Assembly (NCBI GenBank): GCA_930367205.1
Contig: OV884014.1
Span: 76,735,104-76,799,103, forward strand
DNA length: 64,000 nucleotides
Source: Acanthosoma haemorrhoidale
Taxonomy: Eukaryota > Arthropoda > Insecta > Hemiptera > Acanthosomatidae
Reading direction: 5' to 3'
A program made the translations under genes and the position numbers. Positions 46,201 to 58,200 of this stretch are shown here, piece by piece. The notes under the pieces were generated by a model. The model made no database searches. It was not told where the DNA came from and saw only the letters and a program-made list of their open reading frames with translations. Position 1 is the first letter of the stretch, and every line of letters starts with the position of its first letter.

Positions 46201-49200
46201 CTAATCAACATGGCCATTGACTATTTTCGGCCGAGTATATTTCCTGGTGACAGTTTTAGCCTTGTTTGAATCTTCATCGTCACTTATTGCACTCCAATCA
46301 GAACCGCTATCCGACTGAAATAAAAAACATTGAATCAATAAGGCAACCTTAAAGAAGAGGTAATAAGAGAAAACAAATTGTATCCTGGCAACAGAATTAA
46401 AGGTAGTTTTCTATGAATGGGTAATCTTTTGGATTGACTTTTTATTTCTCTGGAGGATTGTAACGACTTGCACGTAACAGAACACACCAACAACAAAAGC
46501 TCTATCTAAACTGACTTTCATTAGGGGGTCAGTAATTGTAAGATTTTCTGTTTATGAAAAATAAATGTTTAGAGGAAAAACTATGTCACTTAGTTTCTGG
46601 TTCAGGTTTTAACACTAATTTCTCAGAAGAAGTTCCCTCTTCACCTACTGTTAGGTGAATATCTACAACACTTTCTCATTTTATCTGTCAACAAACATTT
46701 ATTGCAGGTTTTGTAATAATTCTATTTCTTTTTAATTTAACTGCTTGACTTAATCTTGGAGGCAAAGAAGCATAATTTAAAAAAAATATAATTTCTTTCC
46801 TTTGGATGACACCATTTTTTACAAAGCTTATCCCCCTTCAAAAACTGTAACCTCCTTTTGTTGTCAGAAAATAAATATAAACACTAGGTTTATAGATAAT
46901 AGGTTTTGGCTTTCCTGATTAGTGTTTTTTAAGATTTGAAATAAAAGATATTTTTATTGGTGACTTTGTGAAGGTGAAGACCTGAAAATAAGTGGGTAAG
47001 TCAACAATCTCAAAATCAGATAAGCACGAAGAAGAATTACTATTGATTTTGAGTGTATTGAGTCCTTTTTGGTGCAAAAGGACTTGTTTTCATATATAGA
47101 GATATATAGATCTATCTGCCCACTCAATATTAAAAATAAAAATCATTGAACATACCAAGTTGTGTGAGAAGCAGAGGAGGCCATGGCTCCTATGTAGGGA
47201 GATGTTACCATCAGCATGTTCAGAGCAGTAAGAGTTGATGCAAAGTGTGCAACGCTGGACCTTGGTAGCACTACAAACACTGCACTGGTGCCACGGACAA
47301 ACCCATCCACCTATCATCACCAATAGAGAAATAAACATGTAGTCATAGGCTTAAAAAAAAGTAATGTGATGTTTTGGGTTCGCTAAGCTGATTGGTGACA
47401 CATCCCGATGGAATTTAAACCCAAGTTTAATTGAATAAAACTTTAGAACTATTTAGAAATTGTTTGTATTGCAACCACATTGTTTCCAATTTAAAATGGG
47501 ATCTCCAATTATTTTAATACAGATCCTCGACCGTCCAAAACTTTGCAATGGCTGAAACCATTTTTACCCTATACATACCGAGATCACAAAGCATTTATGC
47601 TAAATACTACTAAATACTAAATCTATGCTTTTTGTCATAAAATATACTTTATTTTTTAATTCAAAATATCTTATGCTAATTTACAAAGATAACTTGGCAT
47701 AATTCACTTAGGATATCAAAACCATTCTTCGTATTGTGATCATCGCAGATCATTGAAATAACCTATTGACAGATAAAGGCAGAGTTGGTTGAAGGATATA
47801 TGCACCTACAGAACTCAATAGTGCTGTGATTTCTTTAGGTTTTTATGACAAAACTTGTTCAATCCTCTTCAATTTTTTTTTTTTATCAAGAGCGAGCGAT
47901 TTTTACGGAACAGATTTGCCATTTTCTTGCCCTTCACAACAATACTCCAAGCATTGTAACATGAGGCAATCCTGTGAGGTTGGTTATTGTGAAGCACCTG
48001 AATATGGCAGAGATGGGGTGTTGAGACCACCACTATTTTCCAGAGGTTAGATTAAAAGAGATGGAAGGACTAAGAGTTTGCTGCTCACCTGCTGGGTGCT
48101 TAGTGAGACCAAGACAGGATAAGTGGTAAGCCTTCGGGCAGGTGCTGTCATCGCACAACAACAATTCTCCTCCGCTGCCGCAGGTAAAACATGAGTCCTC
48201 AGTGTGCTTGCTCGGCTTCTGTGTCTTTTTCTTCTTCCTCTTAATGGAGACCTTCTTGTCATCTTCTCGATTCTAGCCAACACAAAAAATGTTTAAACCA
48301 TTGCAAGAGAATTAACATTATTTTATTTTAATTTGTATAAGAATAAAAAAAATCAAATGCAGTAATAATAATCGACATGAAAACTATAATACTTGATTTA
48401 TTAATAATTACGAGTTGTGGCCTGTGATCCCACTTTTTAATAATTATTTGTCAAAGAAAAAATATAGCAAGTGACAGAACTGGGGTTCAAATCTGGGAAA
48501 TTACTCTTCTCCACTGAGGCACTCATTCTGTCTGAGCTATCCCATATCTAATTTTGTAGCTAGTCTCTGACAACTTTCAAAAACATTGTCAGAATGTTTA
48601 TGTCACTTTGATGATGTTTATCTAATGTTAGACAATACCAGCTAAAGAAATTAGATTTATAAAATTTTTGGCTGTTGATTTATATGGGATAGGATAGTTA
48701 TAAGAGAGCAGCTGATCGTGGGTTCAGAATCCCACCATTATTTTTCTATGGCTAATATTAAAACTAAGTCATAATTATTTAATGTCAGGCAAAACACGGA
48801 CTGGAGACAATGGTAGATATGAGAAGACACAAAGATTTGAAATTCTAGCCACAATGTACAGGCCTCTTAAAATAAAAATCTGACATATTTTTTTCATGAT
48901 TTCAAATTTATATTTGAGCATGAATTATACCTTTGGTTTATTGTTGACTTTGGGAATGTTCTTGGCACCTATGTAACCTGCACAGTTGGCTGCACCGCAT
49001 TTGCACTCCACTTTAGTGTTGCCAATTGTTTCTAAGTTGTAGTTAAACACCAGTTCAGTTCCAGGTTTGATGTTTTCCAAGGCAAATAGACCGACACGGG
49101 TGTCTCCGTTCACTGTCCACTTCTGCGTTTCACAGTTTGGATCACACGAGTGATTCATAAACCTAAATTGAACCAACAATATTAATGATGGTCTATATTT

Positions 49201-52200
49201 CAGCTTATTATATTAATTAAAAAGAATTTATCATATTAGACATCAAAACATTTTGATAACTTTTTAGGGTTTTGCAAATTTTTCAAAACCAGAAACCCTT
49301 ATGCCAATATGAATTCCTTGTATTTGACCTAAAGAGATGAAATTTAAATATTAATTGATTTATATTAAGGTTTTATTTGATGACCCGCAACATGCAAAAT
49401 GCTGCATATTTTCCATATATTAACGCTTTTTGGATTAATGTTGCTGTTCTCATCATCTTCCAGGAACCCTCCTCCCACAAACAGTGATTTCATATTGAAT
49501 AGTTCATAGCTAAATGATTATCGCTGGATGGAAAATATGGAGTACTCTACAAATAAAAATAACTGCACAAGTACCTGGCTACATTTCCTTTAGGACCTGC
49601 ATCCAGCATACGATCTTTGTCGATGGTGAGGAAATAAAAGTTTTCATCTTTGTTTTGTTGCATTGTCATCCGTCTTCTACGGTACTCATCTTCATCAATC
49701 ATCTCCCCAACGTATTCTATGATGAAACCACCTGATTTACAAACAGACATTGTATTAGATAAGTAAAAAAAATTATGAATAATTGCAATTGTGATTACCA
49801 ATATTGTCCAGACACAGTTAAGATAACTTTCATCGATTTCTATTTTAAATGCCCAAGTCAAAAGGCTAGTAGGGTACTCTTGCTTATCTATATATTTATA
49901 TCTTTCCTTCTGTCTTATTTTAAAATTTTCTCATGTCACTGCTTAGAAGCTACTTAAGATTTATTGTTTGGATTTTTTTCTTGTGGTTGAGGTAACACAA
50001 AAGTAGATTTTAAGGTATTACAAAAAAAAGTAAATAATATTCAATCATTTAATGGGTATTTAAAAACTCATACCCCCGCGATGATCTAACAATGTCAGTC
50101 GTTGATTCACTTTATACATCCATAAAAATATAATGAAGGCTTGGCTAACCTTGTTTCAACTATTTCATTTGATGGAACATGCAAGAATGTTAACATAACA
50201 ATTTAATTATTTACACCCCTTATGTATCTACTCCCACTTAGGGCTGAAAGGTAGGTTATCATATCGGAAGCCACTTATTTATATTCGCTTCTTGTCATAA
50301 AGTAGTTATGCTAACCACTTCACAATATGGGAGCCTTGATTTAACTTAAAATTCAAACGTTTTAAATAACACCCAATGTTCATTTGTCTTTAAAAATTTT
50401 CTTTAATTGGTTAAGATATTATAATTACACAGCAAGGTAAACAAAACGCCATGATTTAAAAGATTACAACAGAATTTTAAATAATAAAATATAAATGATA
50501 CCTACTGCTACTGTAAAAGCTCTATGGAGGACTGATTAAATGGTGTTTATTTATAATTTTAAAATAGGTATTGCTTATGTTATAATCTTTTAAATTTTGA
50601 CACTCTTGTATAATTTTCATAACCTGAAGATGAAAGATGTAGACTGTCGAATGCACTTGCCAATTAAAGAAAAGTTTTGAAGAGAAACAGTGTTATTTAA
50701 AACCTAAATGATACCATCTCTTACAATTTAATCCCTCCTTACATATATTCCATTCAAAGATTTCTAAGTTTTAAGTGATAGAATATGAAAAATATATAGT
50801 ATCATTTACTATACTATAATTTAAAATCAATAATTATTTGAAATAGATGAGTAGAATACATTTTATTTTTTTAAACACATCCACTGATTGCTAACAGACA
50901 ACTGAAACTGACTAAAGTATGTCGCATGATATATTTTCAACAATCACATCCCGAGCAGGCACCGAAGATCTCCTTGTGAGACTTTTTTTTTCTGATAGCA
51001 CCCGAGCCATTTGCTTCATAATACACTTAAGGAAGGAAAACTTACCTTTAGGGATGGCATCCAAGGCCTGGAGCCCCCAACCTCTAGTCGCAGTTTTGTA
51101 TGGGACTAGGCTGGGATAGTTACGCTTTTCAAAATTCTGGTTACAACAGTTCTCGCCAGCGGGGCACACTTGAGGGCTGCATTCCACCATCAATAACCTG
51201 CAGGGAAAATAATATTAGAGTGATTTGCTGCAAACCAGACCAAACTAAAACATGAAAAGTCAATTAAAAAAAGAAGTATTTATATTTTTGTCCATAACTG
51301 GCCACAGGTAATAGGGGATAGGGGTCATATTGCAGTCTTAAACAAGTGTAACTTTGTGTTATAGAAAAGGAGCCTAATTCTCATCTATTAGCTGAGCCCA
51401 TAACATCTATAGGTGGCTTAACCCCTCATCGAGTGCTCTTCAACTGAACTATCCCCATTGTCTAGTAATCCTCAAAAAAAATCTCCAGAGTCAAATATTT
51501 AAAATATTACAATGTAGTCTTAGTTTTAAATTTTCTGAGGTTGCCTTTTTCTCAATTACATGTAAAAAATATTTAAATACTGAATATATATACTTTAAAT
51601 TGATTACACTCAAACTTGATAAGGGTAACTCAGCTGGAGATTAGGAGGAACAGGTCTCATAGACCTGTCACTAACTCTTTTTTTTGTCTAATGATTTTTA
51701 TTACAACATATTTGTTATGTATTGTGAAAACCAAAACTGAAGTAGCCTGCCTGCCATGGAATATTGCTTTGTTAGAACTGTGTTTATCCAAAAATATAAA
51801 ACTACCCTAATCCAAGGATTGTACAGCTATATTGTCTGAAATGTTTCTTTAACTTATTGGATATGACTCATCATACCTGTTGATGCAGTCTGACTCAGGG
51901 CCACATGGGTTGAGCTTGGTCGGGTCACAATCACAAGTAGTTGCTACATTCTCCTTTGTGTCTTGATTAATATTCTTATTAGCAGTTCCATACATTCTGT
52001 TTGACTGGATTTTAACATATTTAGGAGGTTTCTGAAATATAATAAAGTTATTAAATATATGAGAATAGTATAGTATTATTATAGAAACAACAGCTATAAA
52101 AATCGATTACTTTAATGATGAATTCATAAAATTAAAAAATAAAACAAAAAGAATAAAAATGATTGACTACCATTGAAGGCCTTGAAGTTGCCTCCCTGTT

Positions 52201-55200
52201 GGCCCTCTCCTCGGACCATTTGTGGAATGCTTCTGAAGCCTCTTCTACCCCTCGAGTAAATAGTTCATCCACTCTGGATTTGCTCACTATTTTACAGCCA
52301 TCCTAAAAATTCAATATCAAATGATTACTTACATAGTTATACAGCTATTTATGCACTGGTTTAGTTAATGAATATGTACTAACGCCCTCGTGATACAGGA
52401 AAACTCTCCCTCGATTGACCCAGTAATAATCGTGAGTACCAAAAAATTCTACAGCAAATTCGCCACTGGTATGAGCCAATTGGTTAATGTTCTCTGGTAC
52501 TTCTTGAGGGTAAAGGATCTTGGCTGGCCACCACCTGCAATTTATGATAATTCAGTGATAACATTTTTTTTTTATAGACGGCAATTTTTTAATGATAAAA
52601 TAAATGTAAATACTTGTGTTTAACTCTCTTTATTATTCTTTGCAAGTTTTGTCAGGATGAAAAAAATTAATAATTAAAATATTAAATCTTTAGTAAGTTA
52701 ATTCATGATTAGGCAAGGAATTTCATTGAATTTTTTTAAAGGAATCAGTTTGAATTGATAATAGAATACACCAATAAAATGTAGGTCTAATGATAAAAAC
52801 AATACAATTTAAATATACTAGACCATTTGGTCTTGATGAAGAGAAAATGTTGGATCCTTTGTCACCACAAGATCAACATTGTTTGTATCAACTTATTTCT
52901 TTGTATATATTGTAATGTTATTTTTGAGAAGTGATTTGAGAGAAGGATAATTTTATTACATAATATAAAGTAAATTATAAAAAGTTTAAATTCAAAACAA
53001 ATGAAAATAACAGGAGGAAGTATGTCAGTAATTGGAACAGCTGAGAAGAACATTAGGAGTGCAGTTGTTAATATTAGAAGGAGATATTGTGAGTTGTTTG
53101 GAATTACATGAGATGAGAGGTGTTGATGACGGTTTGTTTCAGTTTGCGGATGGTCAAACATATTTGAAGTGAGGGCCCCCACACTTCGCGTTTCCCCATA
53201 CCTTTTATTTCTAAATGTAACCTCATAACTCTTATTTCTTTGTATTAGCTGCTAGCTGATGTATGATCCTCATAAATCATATTTGCATATTGGTGGAGTC
53301 TACAGGAGGCCATTGAGACAGGATTGTACTTGGAGCAGCACGATCACAAAACACAATACTTGGATGGAGCAAGGTAAGAATTCAATCGAAAATTTGTGAA
53401 GAACTAAAAACTGTATATGTATTAATTTTTTATTTTATTTATTTCATGTAAATGTTTGGTTGTCATGGACCCTCCCAAGATATTAATAAATTGTAAGTTT
53501 AATTGGTTTTTTTTTAATATCATTGCAAATAAAGTCATTTTTATAATATATTGTAATATTTTGTTATAGCCCTTAAAAAAAAATATGAAAAAGCACCACG
53601 TTGGTTTGGCATTTTGCAGTGTTTGGTCGATTTACTAATATAAAAAAAAAATTAAACTTATAATTTATTAAATACTCTAGGAGGTTTGTTTCTTGACAAC
53701 CGAACATTTAACAGAAAATAAAAAATAAGACATACTGTTATTGAGTTCTCCACAATTTTTCCGTCTTGCTCCAGCCCAAGTAGTTGTTTTGTTGTTCCTG
53801 ACACTACAATGCTGCCTCAATAGCCTCCTGTAAATTCTGCCAATCTGACGGCAATGCTTTTATTAGTAGTACATATAGGTAAATACAAGGATATTAAGAA
53901 ATACGAACGAATAAATAACATAAGAGGGCCCTCACGACAAATATCTTTGAATTCTACAAAAACATAAAAACGCTCCACCATCCGCTCTACCAATTCTATC
54001 CTTTCAAGCACATCTAAACAACTTAACTCCTGGCCTCTCTCAACTGTTTCATTAACTGACACATTTCCCAGATGTTCCATTTACTTAGTTATAATTTATT
54101 TTCTTTCTTCCAAATTATTCCTAAAAAATAACATTACAATATTTATCACCCACAAATAATCCGATGAAAATTTTATGTCTTCTTGCATTAAAGTGGATTT
54201 ATGATGCATAAACTTATCAATGTTTTACTTGTGCTCACCAGATAATGAAAAATAAAAGTTATCCAAAATAACAATTTAATAACAATGAAGATAAGAAATT
54301 TATAATTGAAACAATACTTGAAATGGAATAAGCACAATACCTGTATGTACCCAATTTGACCCAAACGATTTCTCCAAAGAGAGGGTAACGCCCAGTCTCG
54401 CAGTCTTCACATATGAAGGCTCCTTCGGGCGGGCTGATCTTGAGGCACTCCGCATGGAAACTGTTGGGGCACAGATCGCAGCAGATCAGCGATCCTCCTG
54501 CAATTGGCGATGCTTTACAACAAACAATATTTTGAGATAAATCAATCAGTGTAGAAAATTGAAGTTTTAAATAAATAATTAAAAAAACAAAATTAAAATT
54601 ACAACTTCTTTTCTACAAATTAAACAGAAAAAAAAAAAAATTAGCAATGCTATTTGTATGAAACTATTCTTATCTCCATGAGCACTCTAAATGAACATTA
54701 CATATCAAATTCGGTACAAGCAGGGAGTTTTTAAAGGACAAGGTAAACTACGACTTAACATGTATGCCATTATTAGGTCCGGACTGAACATATTTAACCA
54801 AGAACCATTGTAAAAACTATAATTAGTCTCTTATAGATAGCTGTTGAATAAATGATTCAATCCAGATGATATTTTGAAGATATATTCTGTAATACTTCAA
54901 AATACGCTGATTTTGACGTTTTGAGTTGCATACTCTGAGATGTTGGAGAACATCTCTGAAGAATTCCAGTTACACTAGATCATTTTTATGACCGCTATTG
55001 TAGAACACAAAGATGAATATGAAAAATGCTAGCTACATAACTGAACCGTTATGTAGATGTGATTAATTAATAAAGAAAAACCTGAGCTTAATTATTAAAT
55101 ACTAACCGATAGCACATATAAAACACCATGAAGCATTGACATGATGTAGGCCTTTCCTTTGCGGGATGTAATGCTTTGGGCAAATTATCTGACTGTTGCT

Positions 55201-58200
55201 GAGTATCTCTGAGCCAGCTGGTATGCAGTAATTCCCTGAAAATAAAAATTAATTTAAAAAATATTGCTCTAATATACAGAATCAGTAATACCAGCAAATT
55301 CAGAATAAGTGATAGCTACACTATTTCCTATATATGTGTCCTACTACAGCATAGGCAGAGTCCTACCATGCCACCTTATTAGTAGTAGTAGTTTAGCCTA
55401 ATATAGTGTAACACTATTGTCATTATTTATGCTTTGACACTTAGTATAACTTCACTTTCCCAATCATAACATAACTGTATACAGAAAGAGCAGCAAGGAT
55501 AAATTAGCTTGTGTTTATTTAGTTAGGCCTTACAGGAGCTCTTTGGTTATTTATATTTGTGCAGATTATATTTCTTTACTACTAATAATGAAATTCGAGA
55601 GTAAAATAATAATTATTTTAAAAGTTGAAATATTCTTATTTACATAAATACATACTGTTGTAAATAAATTTCCAACAATTAAAAACAAAACCATTGCTTT
55701 GTTGGGGTTTAACATCATTAATTAATTCAACTTAAGCTGAAAAGAGGGTTGCTTTACTATTTTATATAATAAATTATTAATTATAATAAATTATGCTTTA
55801 TTATAACTATGAGTGATAATGTCAAGTGTTATCCAATGAGAGGTCACATGCTTCATAATCCGGGCCTAGTCCACTGAGATAGGCTATTGGTAAATAATGA
55901 TGAAGTGAGATTACTACTTGAAATTTTTTAAAAATGTTTACTTACCATAATGGTAGGTCGAGGGGCACTTGACGCACCGAACAAGCCTGTCGTTGGTGAA
56001 CCTGGCACAGACGCTGGACGGGTTGTCCGAGATGCATGTGTGGCAGACATGCTGAGGGCAGTGGAAGATCAAGCGCCCTTTAGCAGTTTCTGATATCTGT
56101 GACTGAGGCCACTCCTTAGCACACTTCAAATGGTAAACTTTTCCGCAATAGCCTGCAACAAAAAAAACATGTCAAGAACACCTCATATATTTACTATACA
56201 CCACTTTAGACTGTAAAATAGAAATCTTACCACATCTTAACCTTTCTTCTTCCTCTTTTCTACAAATGAAACAGGGCCCGAATTTACCTTCTGTGCACAA
56301 ATTACACAACCAACCTTTATTTTTAGCTAGAAAAAAAACAATCGTTATTGTAAAATTATTATTACAAAAATTATAAGATGTAGATATGAAAATTTTATGT
56401 TACTTTTATCTGAGTCTGTGTCACTGTTCTTTGCTGAGTTTTCACTGTCATCTTTCACTTCTTTTCCGGTGCTTTTAGCCCTTCCTGCTTTGGAGAATCT
56501 TTTCAGAGCTTCCTTTTCTTCTTTCTTAGGAATCTTTGAAACTTTTTTACAAACATCATCACCAGAAGTGCTTTCTTTTTCTTCTTGAGATGAACTTTCT
56601 TTCTCTTCTTGTGAAGAACTTTCTTTATCTTCCTGTGTAGAACCTTCTTTATCTTCTTGTGTAGAAGCTTCTTTATCTTCTCGAGATAAAGAAGAATCTT
56701 TTTCTTCGAGGAGCGAGTTCTCTTTGACTTCTTCCACATACATTGCCTTTTCTTCCTGCTCTACTTTGCTCTCTATCCTATCTTTTGGACTGGAAATGGA
56801 AGGTGTATCTACTTTCATTTCAGGGGCACTGTTACCATTGATAGGCAAAGGAGTTACTTTGTCATCTTTAGGCACCATCAAGGAATCGTTGTCAGTAATA
56901 TCAGCAAAATCAATTATGGGCATATCTAACAACAAATTACCAGATGCTTCATCCGCCTCTTTGGGCTGTAGACAGTTGGTGGTGGGAAGGTCCACCTGAT
57001 GATTTACTCCGTCAGCTAAAGGTTCCTGGGCTTTATTACTTTCTTCAGCTAAAGGTTCCTGGGCTTTATTACTTTCTTCGGCTAAAGGTTCCTGGGCTTT
57101 ATTACTTTCCTCATTTAATGGTGATTCTTCAATCATCAATCTGTCATCAGCAGAAGAATCGTCAACCACAAGCAAGTTATTAGAAGACTCAGATTCAAAA
57201 GAATCTCCTCTGAGGGTTCCTAACAATTTCAAATTATCTTTCCTCAAATTTTCGATCTCATTTTCTCGCTTTGTTTCAAGTTTAACATCTTCAGAAGAAT
57301 CTGAATCCTTAGGTAAGCTTTCACAAGCAGACATCGATTCTCCAAATTGTTTTGTATCAGTAATAGAGTTCTCTTCAGAGCTGTCGGTACCAGACCTAAC
57401 AGTTGAGTGATCATCAGTTATGCTGGTAAATACTGAATTACGTAACTCTTCTTCAATTGATTCATTTGTCTCTGCGATGTCAATATTTGTACTTTCTTTC
57501 TCTGAATTATCATCGTCCTTAATAGTAGGCTCGTCATCATTCAATTCTAATCCCAAATTAAGCTCAATAGAATCTTCATCAGTTTGAACAATTGACTCTC
57601 GATCATTGGTCACATCTGCTGTAGCTATACTATCTAAATCTGAATGGGTTTTATTAATGATTTCTATGTCATCATTCCTCATTTTTGATATTTTGTTGTT
57701 GTTTTCAAACTCTCCAACAAAATCTGCATTGAGCAGATTTGTATTACTCCTGTTCTCATCTATGATCTGCTTGTCCAAACTCTCATTACCCCCGAGTGAT
57801 AATAAATTAGGCATATTTTTCTGCATCTGTTCTTCCAAAGCAGCAATGCAAGAGTTAGCGACACTCTCCACAGTACTTATGCCATTTACGTTTTTGTCAG
57901 TATTACTAAGAAGATCATCTGTCTCTTCCAAAACGGGCTTGATGTCCTTTTCACTATCAATATCTTTGCCAATATTTGACACATCATCTTTATTATTACC
58001 TACTATTGGTTTAATATGTTCATCATTATTTACAGTTGGTTCGATGATACTTTCATCATTATTTACAGTTGGTTCGATGATACTTTCATCATTGTTCACA
58101 GTTGGTTTAATATCTTCACTATTGCTTGTGGGAAGAGGTAGGGGTAACGATTTGCGTGGGCGCCCCCTCTTTCTCTTTATTACTAGGTTCAGGTTCGCTT

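Noticed and set aside
53817..54080. 87-codon minus-strand gene starting [10 protein letters not shown]
   Set aside because: It lies within NSD intron 9, has a diverged opposed partner at 53020-53375, and is broken downstream, so it is better read as an old repeated element.
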